From: an uncultured Muribaculum sp.
GTDB lineage: Bacteria; Bacteroidota; Bacteroidia; Bacteroidales; Muribaculaceae
Direction of reading: 5' to 3'
NCBI GenBank assembly: GCA_910589555.1
Contig: CAJUTE010000046.1
Coordinates: 1 to 21,719 of the forward strand
DNA length: 21,719 nt
The position numbers and the translations under genes are program-made. The notes under the pieces are model-generated. The model saw nothing but the letters and a program-made list of their open reading frames with translations, had not been told where the DNA came from and searched no databases. Position 1 is the stretch's first letter. Each line of letters starts with the position of its first letter. This document shows, in pieces, positions 14,395-21,719 of this stretch.

Positions 14395-15573
14395 ATGAAT
14401 AATTTCACATTTTGGTCACCGACAAAGTTTGTTTTCGGAAAGGATACGGAAACTCGCACCGGAGAACTCGTAAAAGAGTTTTCCGGTAAAAAAGTCCTTA
14501 TTGTATATGGCGGAGGCTCGGTGGTGAGAAGCGGATTGCTCGAAAGAGTTAAGAAATCTCTTGATGAGCAGGGCATGAACCACATTGAACTTTCGGGCAT
14601 TAAGCCTAACCCCACTGATGACCGCGTTTATGAAGGTATTGAGCTTGCGCGTAACGAAGGCATCGATTTCATTCTTGCCGTGGGTGGCGGTTCGGTTATC
14701 GACACGGCTAAAGGAATAGCTTGCGGTGTGCTTTACGATGGTGACTTCTGGGACTTTTATTGCGGCAAAAAAATAGTGGAGAAAGCTCTTCCGGTGGGCG
14801 TGGTTCTTACCATTCCGGCTGCCGGCAGCGAGGGTTCCGGCAATTCGGTAATCACTAAACTCGACGGCTTGGTGAAACTTAGTCTTCGCACCGAGTCGGC
14901 GTTGCGACCTAAATTTGCCGTGATGAATCCCGAACTTACTTTTACGCTGCCACCTTATCAGACGGCTTGCGGCATAGTCGACATGATGGCTCACATCATT
15001 GAACGCTATTTCTCGACCACACCTGAGTGTGAGATCACCGACCGTGTGTCGGAAGGCGTGCTGAAAGCTATCATGGCGGAGGCTCCGAAGGTGATGGAAT
15101 CACCGTGTGATTATGACGCGCGCGCCAATATAATGTGGAGCGGCACACTTGCCCACAATGGTGTGTGTGGCACCGGCAGAGTGGAGGATTGGGCTTCGCA
15201 CTTTATCGAGCATGAATTGAGCGCTCTTTATGATGTGGCTCATGGCGCGGGTCTGGCTGTGACCGTACCGGCATGGATGACCTACGTTGCCGCGATCAAT
15301 CCTTCCAAGGGGGCTCAGTTTGCGGAAAGAGTGCTTGGCATCGAGCGTTGCGCCGGTGATAGCGATCATGACATGGCTCTCAAAGGCATCGCTTGCCTGA
15401 AAGATTTCTTCCGCAGCATAGGAATGCCTGTCACGATGGAAGAGCTTGGAATCAAGAATGCCGACATCGATGCGCTTGTGAAGAATCTGCACCTGCACAA
15501 AGGTGAACTGATAGGAGGCTACGTGAAGCTGTCGGCTGCCGACACTAAAAAGATTTATCAGCTTATGGCTTGA
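14395..15573 (+). CDS. Iron-containing alcohol dehydrogenase (YqhD/BDH type)
   Basis: A 392-residue group III metal-dependent dehydrogenase. YGGGSV (38-43) and VGGGSVIDTAKGIA (96-109) form the NAD(P)-binding region. The metal ligands fit D196, H200, H269 and H283, with the last pair 14 residues apart as in YqhD. Family members reduce aldehydes or butanal with NAD(P)H; substrate and cofactor cannot be told from sequence, though the YGGGS loop resembles the NADPH-preferring YqhD group. It starts 12 bp after yidC. Its 3' end overlaps the convergent GNAT gene by 11 bp, so there is no room for a separate terminator. Confidence 0.93.
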   Translation: MNNFTFWSPTKFVFGKDTETRTGELVKEFSGKKVLIVYGGGSVVRSGLLERVKKSLDEQGMNHIELSGIKPNPTDDRVYEGIELARNEGIDFILAVGGGSVIDTAKGIACGVLYDGDFWDFYCGKKIVEKALPVGVVLTIPAAGSEGSGNSVITKLDGLVKLSLRTESALRPKFAVMNPELTFTLPPYQTACGIVDMMAHIIERYFSTTPECEITDRVSEGVLKAIMAEAPKVMESPCDYDARANIMWSGTLAHNGVCGTGRVEDWASHFIEHELSALYDVAHGAGLAVTVPAWMTYVAAINPSKGAQFAERVLGIERCAGDSDHDMALKGIACLKDFFRSIGMPVTMEELGIKNADIDALVKNLHLHKGELIGGYVKLSAADTKKIYQLMA

Positions 15574-16486
15574 TGATATATTGACGCTTGACCGTGGCTA
15601 TGCCTCCGATACGCTCTTTGTAGGCGCTCAGCCCGGTGTTAAGCTCATCGAAATCTCCTGCCGGACCTGCATCCAAGAATGCGAGTCCGGCATTTTTATA
15701 ATAATCAATGATGCCGGTTGTCAATATCGACATGGGATGCCGGCGGCTCAATGCCGAAATATCACCCCAGTAGATCACCTGCGCCACTGTGTCGGAGACG
15801 CGGTATACGAGAGCCGCTGCGGCATCAGTGCTATCCTGTTCTACAATGAACAAGTCGGATGGTACGGTTTTAAGTGTATTGACAACATCCTCACGGGTCA
15901 TGGCGAGGTAATATCCCTTTTCGCTGCGGTTTCGGCTGATGACATTGTAGACTCTGTCGACATTGACGGTGTCGCGTGGCGACAGACGGGAGAAGGTGAA
16001 GCCCGATGCGAGCGCTATGCGTAGGTTACGCTTTTGGTCGGGGGAGAGCATGTGGTTGACGTCAGTTGCCTGGCTTAAATTGAAATGATAGTTGAGTATC
16101 GATCGGCATTCAGCCCCGATCGTTTCCATGGCAAATGATGTTTTAGCCACATTGTCCTCGTCATAAAATGATGGCGGCAAGGTCACAATGATGCTTTTTG
16201 AAGCTGCAAATTGAGTCCGCAGTTCTTTTACGGCTTCGATATAGGTGGTTGCCGGTTGATGCCTGAGAGCGGTGAAACCTCCGAACGGTGCCGAGAACGG
16301 GCTACGCAGTGAGGAATCCTGTTCCCCCAAGATAAGTCCCAGCCGCGCCTTGCTGTCGCTGAATACCAGAAAATGCAAACGGTTGCATTTGTGTCGGTTT
16401 AGAAGATTGAAGTCAACAGTGTCATATACTGTCTTTCCCGGAAAGATGTTCCGGTAATCGTGGGCTGAAACTTCATCGATGGTCAT
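15563..16486 (-). CDS. GNAT/FemAB-like acyltransferase
   Basis: A 307-residue soluble protein. The N-terminal half includes SPFSAPFGGF (62-71) and VTLPPSFYDED near 100. The C-terminal half, from about 145, contains MLSPDQKRNLRIAL, FIVEQDSTDAAAALVYR and VIYWGDIS near 215-245, and LTTGIIDYYKNAGLAFLDAG near 255-275. This resembles the GNAT-fold domain of FemAB-type acyltransferases. Small-molecule, lipid or peptidoglycan acylation is possible, and the substrate is unknown. It starts 2 bp after the mfd stop and is probably co-transcribed with it. The family call is moderate. Confidence 0.7.
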   Translation of the reverse strand: MTIDEVSAHDYRNIFPGKTVYDTVDFNLLNRHKCNRLHFLVFSDSKARLGLILGEQDSSLRSPFSAPFGGFTALRHQPATTYIEAVKELRTQFAASKSIIVTLPPSFYDEDNVAKTSFAMETIGAECRSILNYHFNLSQATDVNHMLSPDQKRNLRIALASGFTFSRLSPRDTVNVDRVYNVISRNRSEKGYYLAMTREDVVNTLKTVPSDLFIVEQDSTDAAAALVYRVSDTVAQVIYWGDISALSRRHPMSILTTGIIDYYKNAGLAFLDAGPAGDFDELNTGLSAYKERIGGIATVKRQYIIKP

Positions 16487-16488
16487 GG

Positions 16489-19400
16489 TCAGATGGCATT
16501 AAGTGACAGAATTTCCTGAAGGATGGCGACTGCCTCCTCGACTGTTGGCACATCAGATATGGCAAAGCTGCGGCGTCCGTTCTTCTCCCTAATGCGGCAT
16601 CGGCGAGGATTGCTTTGAAGGTAATTAAGCAATCGTCCGAACATGGGCGACTGATAATATGCCTTGTTGCTGTCGTCGACAAAATACAGGTACATATTGG
16701 ACTGCTTTAGGCCTATCTTTTCTATGCCGAGACGGCGGGCAAGATAGCGGAGACGCGGGATGCGGAGCAGCTCAAGGGTGACAGCGGGTATTTTTCCAAA
16801 GCGGTCCTCAAGATGCATTTTGAATTTCTGCAAGTCAAGTTCACGCTCTATTCCGTCGAGCTCTTTGTATAAGCTGATGCGTTCGCTTTCCTGCGGCACA
16901 TAGTCGGGCGGCAGAAGCAGCTCCATGTCGCTCTCCACGGCACAGTCGGCTACAAATTCCTCTTCGTTCAGTTCTGACCCGGAATCGGGAGAGGAGAGTG
17001 TGTCGGCAAATTCTTCAGTTTTAAGTTCTATTACGGCTTCCTTAAGGATGCGTTGATAGGTTTCGTATCCGAGGTCGGCGATGAATCCCGATTGCTCGGC
17101 TCCGAGCAGATTTCCGGCGCCGCGTATGTCAAGGTCCTGCATGGCTATGTGGATGCCGCTGCCGAGCTCGCTGAAGCTCTCGATGGCTTGAAGACGGCGA
17201 CGTGCCACGGGAGTGAGCGGTGAGCCTGCCGGAACCAGCAGGTAGCAGAATGCTTTGCGTGAGCTTCTGCCCACACGTCCTCTCAACTGATGCAGTTCGC
17301 TGAGCCCGAAATTTTGGGCGTTGTTCACCACAATGGTGTTGACATTCGGCATATCAATACCCGACTCGATGATGGTAGTGGCGAGAAGCACGTCATAGTC
17401 ATGATTGGAAAAGTCGAGGATCGCTTTCTCCAGTTTCTCAGGCGGCATCTGTCCATGTGCCACGATAGTCCTTGCATCGGGCACGAGGCGGTGAATCATA
17501 TTTTCGAGGTCATATAATCCTTCGATGCGTGGGTTGATAATGAATATCTGTCCATTGCGCGACATTTCAAAGTTGACCGCTTCGGTGATGATGTCGTCGT
17601 TGAGCGATGTCACTTGTGTCACGATAGGGTAGCGGTTTGCCGGAGGGGTGGTGATTGCCGAGAGATCGCGGGCGCCCATGAGCGAGAACTGGAGTGTGCG
17701 GGGTATCGGGGTCGCCGACATTGTGAGTGTGTCGACATTCACTTTGAGCTGTTTCAGCTTCTCTTTCACTGCAACTCCGAATTTCTGCTCTTCATCGACT
17801 ATCAGAAGTCCGAGGTCTTTGAACTTCACATCCTTGCCTATTAGCTTGTGGGTACCGATCAAGATGTCTATTTTCCCTTCGGCAAGCTCAGCGAGAATGT
17901 TTTTCACCTCTTTTGCCGTGCGGGCTCTTGACAGATAGTCGATTTTGACCGGAAACTCTTTCAGGCGGTTGGAGAAAGTGTTGAAATGTTGATATGCCAG
18001 CACGGTTGTAGGAACGAGCACTGCCGTCTGCTTGCCGTCGGTAGCCGCTTTGAACGCGGCACGTATGGCAATCTCGGTTTTTCCGAATCCCACATCTCCG
18101 CATATCAATCGGTCCATGGGACGCTGTGATTCCATGTCGGCTTTCACTGCCTGTGTCGCCGTGAGCTGGTCGGGGGTGTCTTCGTAGATGAACGATGCTT
18201 CCAGTTCTTGCTGTAGATAGCTGTCGGGAGAGTAGGCATATCCCTTCTCATCCTTTCTTGCCGCATATAGCTTTATCAAGTCGCGGGCTATGTCCTTTAG
18301 CTTTGACTTGGTTTTCTCTTTCAGTTTTCCCCAGTTGCCCGATCCGAGACGGTTGATGCGTGGTTCCACACCCTCCTTGCCACGGTATTTGGCAAGTTTG
18401 TGGAGAGAATGGACGCTCACTAAAAGTATGTCGTCGTTGGAGTAGATGAGCTTTATCATCTCTTGATTTCTTCCGTTCACTTCTGTGCGGATGAGTCCGC
18501 CGAAGCGTCCTACTCCGTGGTCGATGTGCACCACATAGTCGCCGGGTTCGATCTGCCCAAGCTCTTTAAGCGACAATGCCAGTTTTCCTGAGCGGGCACG
18601 GTCGCTTTTCAGATTGTATTTGTGGAAACGGTCAAAGATCTGATGGTCGGTGAACACGCATATTTTCGCCGTGTTGTCGGCAAAACCTTCATGCACTGTC
18701 GATATAACCGGTGTGAACGGTATTTTATCGCCTCGGTCAGAGAAGATGGCGCGTAAGCGTTCGATCTGCTTTTCGGAATCGCTTAATATGCAGAGGGTGT
18801 AACCGTCGGAAATGTATTTGGAAAACGTGCTGCTGATCAAGTCGAAATTCTTGTGGAATATTCCTTGAGGTGTGCAGTCAAATCCGATTGATCTCCCTAC
18901 GGTTGTGCCTTTCTCCGATGCGGCGGTGAAGTGTATTTGACGGCACTTTTCAAGACGCCTGGCGAAATTGTCAGGGTCTACCACGTTTGACATCGCGTTG
19001 GTGTCGTAATCCTCCGTCATCACGGCATTGGCGCTCATGGTATCGGCAGCCACGCTTTTCACTCGGTCGGCGGTGTATGACGCGTCGCGCACCCACACCG
19101 GCATCTCTTCGGGCACATAGTCGAGGAACGACGCTGCGCCGTCGGGTGTGACATCGGCAGTGATTGATATGCTGTCAAATTTCTTTTCCGACAACTGTGT
19201 CTCGATGTTGAACTGGCGTATGCTCTCTATTTCATCGCCGAAGAAATCGATGCGGAACGGCTGGTCATTGCTATAGCCGAATATGTCGATTATTGAGCCT
19301 CGCACTGCGAAATGTCCGGGGTCATAGACGTAGTCCACCTCTTTGAATCCGTTGGTGCGGAGCCATTTCTCCGTTTCTACCAAATCCACAGTTTCTCCCA

Positions 19401-19839
19401 CTGAAAATTTCATAGTGTGCTTGTCGATGGAATCGCGTGAGGCGACTTTTTCGGCAAGCGCTTCAGGATAGGTCACCACATATTTAAGTGCCTGATCATT
19501 CATCCAGCGGTTGAGCACCTCGGTACGCATGATCTGTGACGGTGGATCGACCTGTCCGTATTTGATGGCGCGTCGGTAGCCCGAAGGCAGCATTAGCACG
19601 GCATTTTCTCCCAATATCCTTGAGAGGTCATGATAGAGGTAGCCTGCATCGTCGAGAGAGTCGCCGATGACAAGCGCGGGCTTGTCTGTCCCGGCAACAG
19701 CAGCCATAAGCATAGGTGCCGATGAGCCGGAGAGTCCATAGAAGGTGACACGCTTCACGGCGGCATCATCAAGCAGGGCTTTAACCGCCCGCCGGCGTGT
19801 CTTGTTGAATACGGTTTCGCAAAGTTGCTCTATATCCAT
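16489..19839 (-). CDS. mfd: Transcription-repair coupling factor
   Basis: A 1116-residue ATP-dependent translocase that removes stalled RNA polymerase and recruits UvrA. The N-terminal third is the UvrB-like module. The RNA polymerase interaction region is at about 425-490 (GDYVVHIDHGVGRFGG). The RecG-like motor has Walker A GDVGFGKTE (581-589), DEEQ (682-685), SATPIPRTLQ (708-717) and QLRGRVGRS (851-859). The TRCF C-terminal domain follows. It is of normal family length. The start overlaps the S41 protease stop by one base (TAATG), suggesting coupled translation. Confidence 0.97.
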   Translation of the reverse strand: MDIEQLCETVFNKTRRRAVKALLDDAAVKRVTFYGLSGSSAPMLMAAVAGTDKPALVIGDSLDDAGYLYHDLSRILGENAVLMLPSGYRRAIKYGQVDPPSQIMRTEVLNRWMNDQALKYVVTYPEALAEKVASRDSIDKHTMKFSVGETVDLVETEKWLRTNGFKEVDYVYDPGHFAVRGSIIDIFGYSNDQPFRIDFFGDEIESIRQFNIETQLSEKKFDSISITADVTPDGAASFLDYVPEEMPVWVRDASYTADRVKSVAADTMSANAVMTEDYDTNAMSNVVDPDNFARRLEKCRQIHFTAASEKGTTVGRSIGFDCTPQGIFHKNFDLISSTFSKYISDGYTLCILSDSEKQIERLRAIFSDRGDKIPFTPVISTVHEGFADNTAKICVFTDHQIFDRFHKYNLKSDRARSGKLALSLKELGQIEPGDYVVHIDHGVGRFGGLIRTEVNGRNQEMIKLIYSNDDILLVSVHSLHKLAKYRGKEGVEPRINRLGSGNWGKLKEKTKSKLKDIARDLIKLYAARKDEKGYAYSPDSYLQQELEASFIYEDTPDQLTATQAVKADMESQRPMDRLICGDVGFGKTEIAIRAAFKAATDGKQTAVLVPTTVLAYQHFNTFSNRLKEFPVKIDYLSRARTAKEVKNILAELAEGKIDILIGTHKLIGKDVKFKDLGLLIVDEEQKFGVAVKEKLKQLKVNVDTLTMSATPIPRTLQFSLMGARDLSAITTPPANRYPIVTQVTSLNDDIITEAVNFEMSRNGQIFIINPRIEGLYDLENMIHRLVPDARTIVAHGQMPPEKLEKAILDFSNHDYDVLLATTIIESGIDMPNVNTIVVNNAQNFGLSELHQLRGRVGRSSRKAFCYLLVPAGSPLTPVARRRLQAIESFSELGSGIHIAMQDLDIRGAGNLLGAEQSGFIADLGYETYQRILKEAVIELKTEEFADTLSSPDSGSELNEEEFVADCAVESDMELLLPPDYVPQESERISLYKELDGIERELDLQKFKMHLEDRFGKIPAVTLELLRIPRLRYLARRLGIEKIGLKQSNMYLYFVDDSNKAYYQSPMFGRLLNYLQSNPRRCRIREKNGRRSFAISDVPTVEEAVAILQEILSLNAI

Positions 19840-21536
19840 TATTTCTTAGCCAATTTCGTGCCAGGAGCCGAGAGAAGAGCTTTGTATCGGTTTATGTCAT
19901 TAAGTATCACTGCGGCTGAATCAAGTGTTTCGTCGCGTTTAAGCGCTTCTATCACCTGTCCCTGCTGGTAATAATATCGTTTGATGATTTCGCCGGCAAG
20001 AATCTCTTCGATGGCGCGGCGGTTATTGTCGAGGTCATGGTCGAGATTGTGTTTCAGCATACCCTCAAGCGCCTTGAACTGTGCTTTGATTGAATCGTTC
20101 ATGTAGCCTTCCGCTTCAGCTGTCTTTTGAAGAGCGGCAAGCATCTGTTCGCACACCTTGTCATAGTTGAATTTCTTGGGGTCTATGTATGCTTTGAAAT
20201 CGTCAAAGATGGAATCGGTGAGCACGAATTGGTCGGCAGGCGCGATGGTGGGATTCTGTGCCGCGAATTTGGTGGCATAGTCAAAAGCCCAGTGGTCGAC
20301 GATAATATTGTAGGTGAGGCGGTTTATTTCCGGATATTCCACCTTTATGTCGGGGGTGATGCCTCCGCCGTCGCGCACCTCTCTGCCATGAAGAGTCTTG
20401 AACACATTTGTCAACGAGTCGGGAATGCGAGCCACAGAGCCGTCGGGGTTACGGTGGCTGTAGTCGATAGCCTGGATGAGTCGTCCGCTCGGGATGTAAT
20501 ATTTTGCGATAGTCACTTTCAGAATTCCGTCGTAGGGGAGAGGGCGTGTGGTCTGCACAAGTCCTTTTCCGAATGAGCGGCTACCCACTATCACAGCTCG
20601 GTCAAGATCCTGCAACGCTCCGGCGGTGATTTCGCTTGCTGATGCGGTGTTGCCGTCAGTGAGAATAACCAATGGGATCTCGGTGTCGACAGGCGAAGTG
20701 GTGGTCTTGTAGATTTTTTCATTCATCACGCCCTTTCCGCGTGTGCGTAGCACCTCAGTGTTTTTAGGCACGAATAGCCCCACTATCTTGACCGCTTCTT
20801 CCAAAAGACCACCGGTATTGCCACGAAGATCGAGGATTATTGATTTTACTTTCGGATTTTTCTTTAGTTCTATAAGCGCATTGCGCACTTCGGCACCTGA
20901 CTTGTCGGTGAATGATGACAGGTCGATATAGCCGATGTTGTCTTTTACCACGCCATAATAGGGAATGGTGGGAATCTGGATTTTTTCACGCACGATATTC
21001 ACCGTTATTATCGAGTCGGTGGCATAGGGGCGTTTCACCTGCACTTTCAGTGGAGTTCCCGCTTGTCCGGTGAGCTTGTTTTTCACTTGGTCGCTGTGCC
21101 AGGATGTGACGGTGTCATTGTCAACCATCATGATTAGGTCACCGGCTTTCAATCCCGCTTTCTGCGACGGGCTTCCCAGATATGGCTCTGAGATGAAAAC
21201 ACCCTTGCCGGGTTTCTCCATTATTATAGCGCCGATGCCGGCATATTCGCCTGAGGTCATGAGAGCGATGTCATCCTGATTGGAAGAGGAATAGTATTCG
21301 GTATATGGGTCGATGTCGTTCAACATGGCGGAAATCGCGGTGTTGATTGACTTTTCAGCACTGATTGAATCGACATAGTTGGTTTGCAATTCTTTGTAGA
21401 GTGCGTTGAAAATGTCGAGGTTGCGTGTTATTTCACCCTTGTTGCTGCGGGTTGCGGCTATGCCTGATATGGTCGCTGCGGCAAGCAGAGCGAGCACGAA
21501 ATATTTACCGTTCAAAAAATTATGTTTATTCTTCAT
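19839..21536 (-). CDS. S41 family carboxy-terminal processing protease
   Basis: A 565-residue envelope protease with an N-terminal signal/anchor segment (residues 11-28). A PDZ domain lies at about 95-165, with EYAGIGAIIMEKPGKGVFI and AGLKAGDLIMMVD. The catalytic Ser-Lys dyad fits S299 in TASASEI and K324 in SFGKG, with Q328; the spacings of 25 and 29 residues match E. coli Prc. Family members trim or degrade periplasmic proteins from their C-terminus. It is the first gene of a minus-strand unit with mfd and the GNAT gene. The C-terminal 200 residues are a helical extension as in longer Ctp proteins. Confidence 0.94.
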   Translation of the reverse strand: MKNKHNFLNGKYFVLALLAAATISGIAATRSNKGEITRNLDIFNALYKELQTNYVDSISAEKSINTAISAMLNDIDPYTEYYSSSNQDDIALMTSGEYAGIGAIIMEKPGKGVFISEPYLGSPSQKAGLKAGDLIMMVDNDTVTSWHSDQVKNKLTGQAGTPLKVQVKRPYATDSIITVNIVREKIQIPTIPYYGVVKDNIGYIDLSSFTDKSGAEVRNALIELKKNPKVKSIILDLRGNTGGLLEEAVKIVGLFVPKNTEVLRTRGKGVMNEKIYKTTTSPVDTEIPLVILTDGNTASASEITAGALQDLDRAVIVGSRSFGKGLVQTTRPLPYDGILKVTIAKYYIPSGRLIQAIDYSHRNPDGSVARIPDSLTNVFKTLHGREVRDGGGITPDIKVEYPEINRLTYNIIVDHWAFDYATKFAAQNPTIAPADQFVLTDSIFDDFKAYIDPKKFNYDKVCEQMLAALQKTAEAEGYMNDSIKAQFKALEGMLKHNLDHDLDNNRRAIEEILAGEIIKRYYYQQGQVIEALKRDETLDSAAVILNDINRYKALLSAPGTKLAKK

Positions 21537-21600
21537 CCTGGTTATGAAATTAAGTTGCTAAGTTACTACAATTATTATAACAAACAAGTCTTAATTTTGT

Positions 21601-21608
21601 CAAAAATA
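21601..21608 (-). promoter_or_regulatory. -7 box TATTTTTG upstream of the S41 protease
   Basis: This matches TAnnTTTG on the minus strand, about 65 bp upstream of the protease start. No good -33 element is seen. The rest of 21537-21719 holds no gene. Confidence 0.35.
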
Positions 21609-21700
21609 ATTAACATATTTCTTTGTCGGCTGCTATTGCATTTGTGTGGCGGACGCGATGTATCGCAATGTCACTAACTTAAGGCTAAAATGGTCTTTTG

Positions 21701-21708
21701 TAATTTTG
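21701..21708 (+). promoter_or_regulatory. -7 box TAATTTTG pointing out of the window
   Basis: A TAnnTTTG match on the plus strand close to the right edge. It could drive a divergent gene beyond position 21719. A second match of the same sequence is at 21592-21599. Neither has a clear -33 element. Confidence 0.3.
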
Positions 21709-21719
21709 TATGGTGATAT

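Overview
The window looks like chromosome from a gut-type Bacteroidales bacterium, most likely Muribaculaceae or a close relative. The family-level call is inference. Support comes from the protein set (a fimbrillin-like/GLUG surface protein, a NigD-like lipoprotein, a DUF3467 protein, a long YidC with a large periplasmic domain), from TAnnTTTG-type -7 promoter boxes, and from the lack of clear Shine-Dalgarno sequences. No tRNA, rRNA, CRISPR array or intact mobile element is visible.

Layout. (1) Positions 1-1794: the 3' part of a large surface protein gene with a strong terminator. (2) Positions 1795-2766: a gene-free tract of about 970 bp filled with structured hairpin repeats. (3) Positions 2767-9286, minus strand: a RecD-like helicase gene, then (reading leftward from 9286) a likely operon of secreted C1 peptidase, tcdA, LolD-like ABC ATPase, NigD-like lipoprotein, DUF3467 protein and cysS. 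Junctions are very tight, two of them ATGA overlaps, and the run ends in an intrinsic terminator. (4) Positions 9418-9780, plus strand: a small Ala/Lys-rich helical protein. (5) Positions 9781-10666: a gene-poor tract with minus-strand terminators, a possible small RNA, a 12-bp tandem repeat and more hairpin modules. (6) Positions 10667-15573, plus strand: pyrG-yidC (TAATG coupling), then an iron-dependent alcohol dehydrogenase. (7) Positions 15563-21536, minus strand: S41 protease, mfd and a GNAT/FemAB-like protein, tightly packed and convergent with the dehydrogenase.

Most genes are housekeeping: tRNA charging and modification, CTP synthesis, membrane protein insertion, transcription-coupled repair and envelope proteolysis.

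The most interesting signal is in the two gene-poor tracts. At least five sequence modules share one architecture: a long-loop hairpin, usually CTAC, a short spacer, a small-loop hairpin, then CATG. Their stems differ in sequence but stay paired, and several share the pentaloop TTTCA. Two modules continue into tandem arrays of the small hairpin at about 41-bp spacing. This looks like a dispersed structured repeat family whose secondary structure is maintained.
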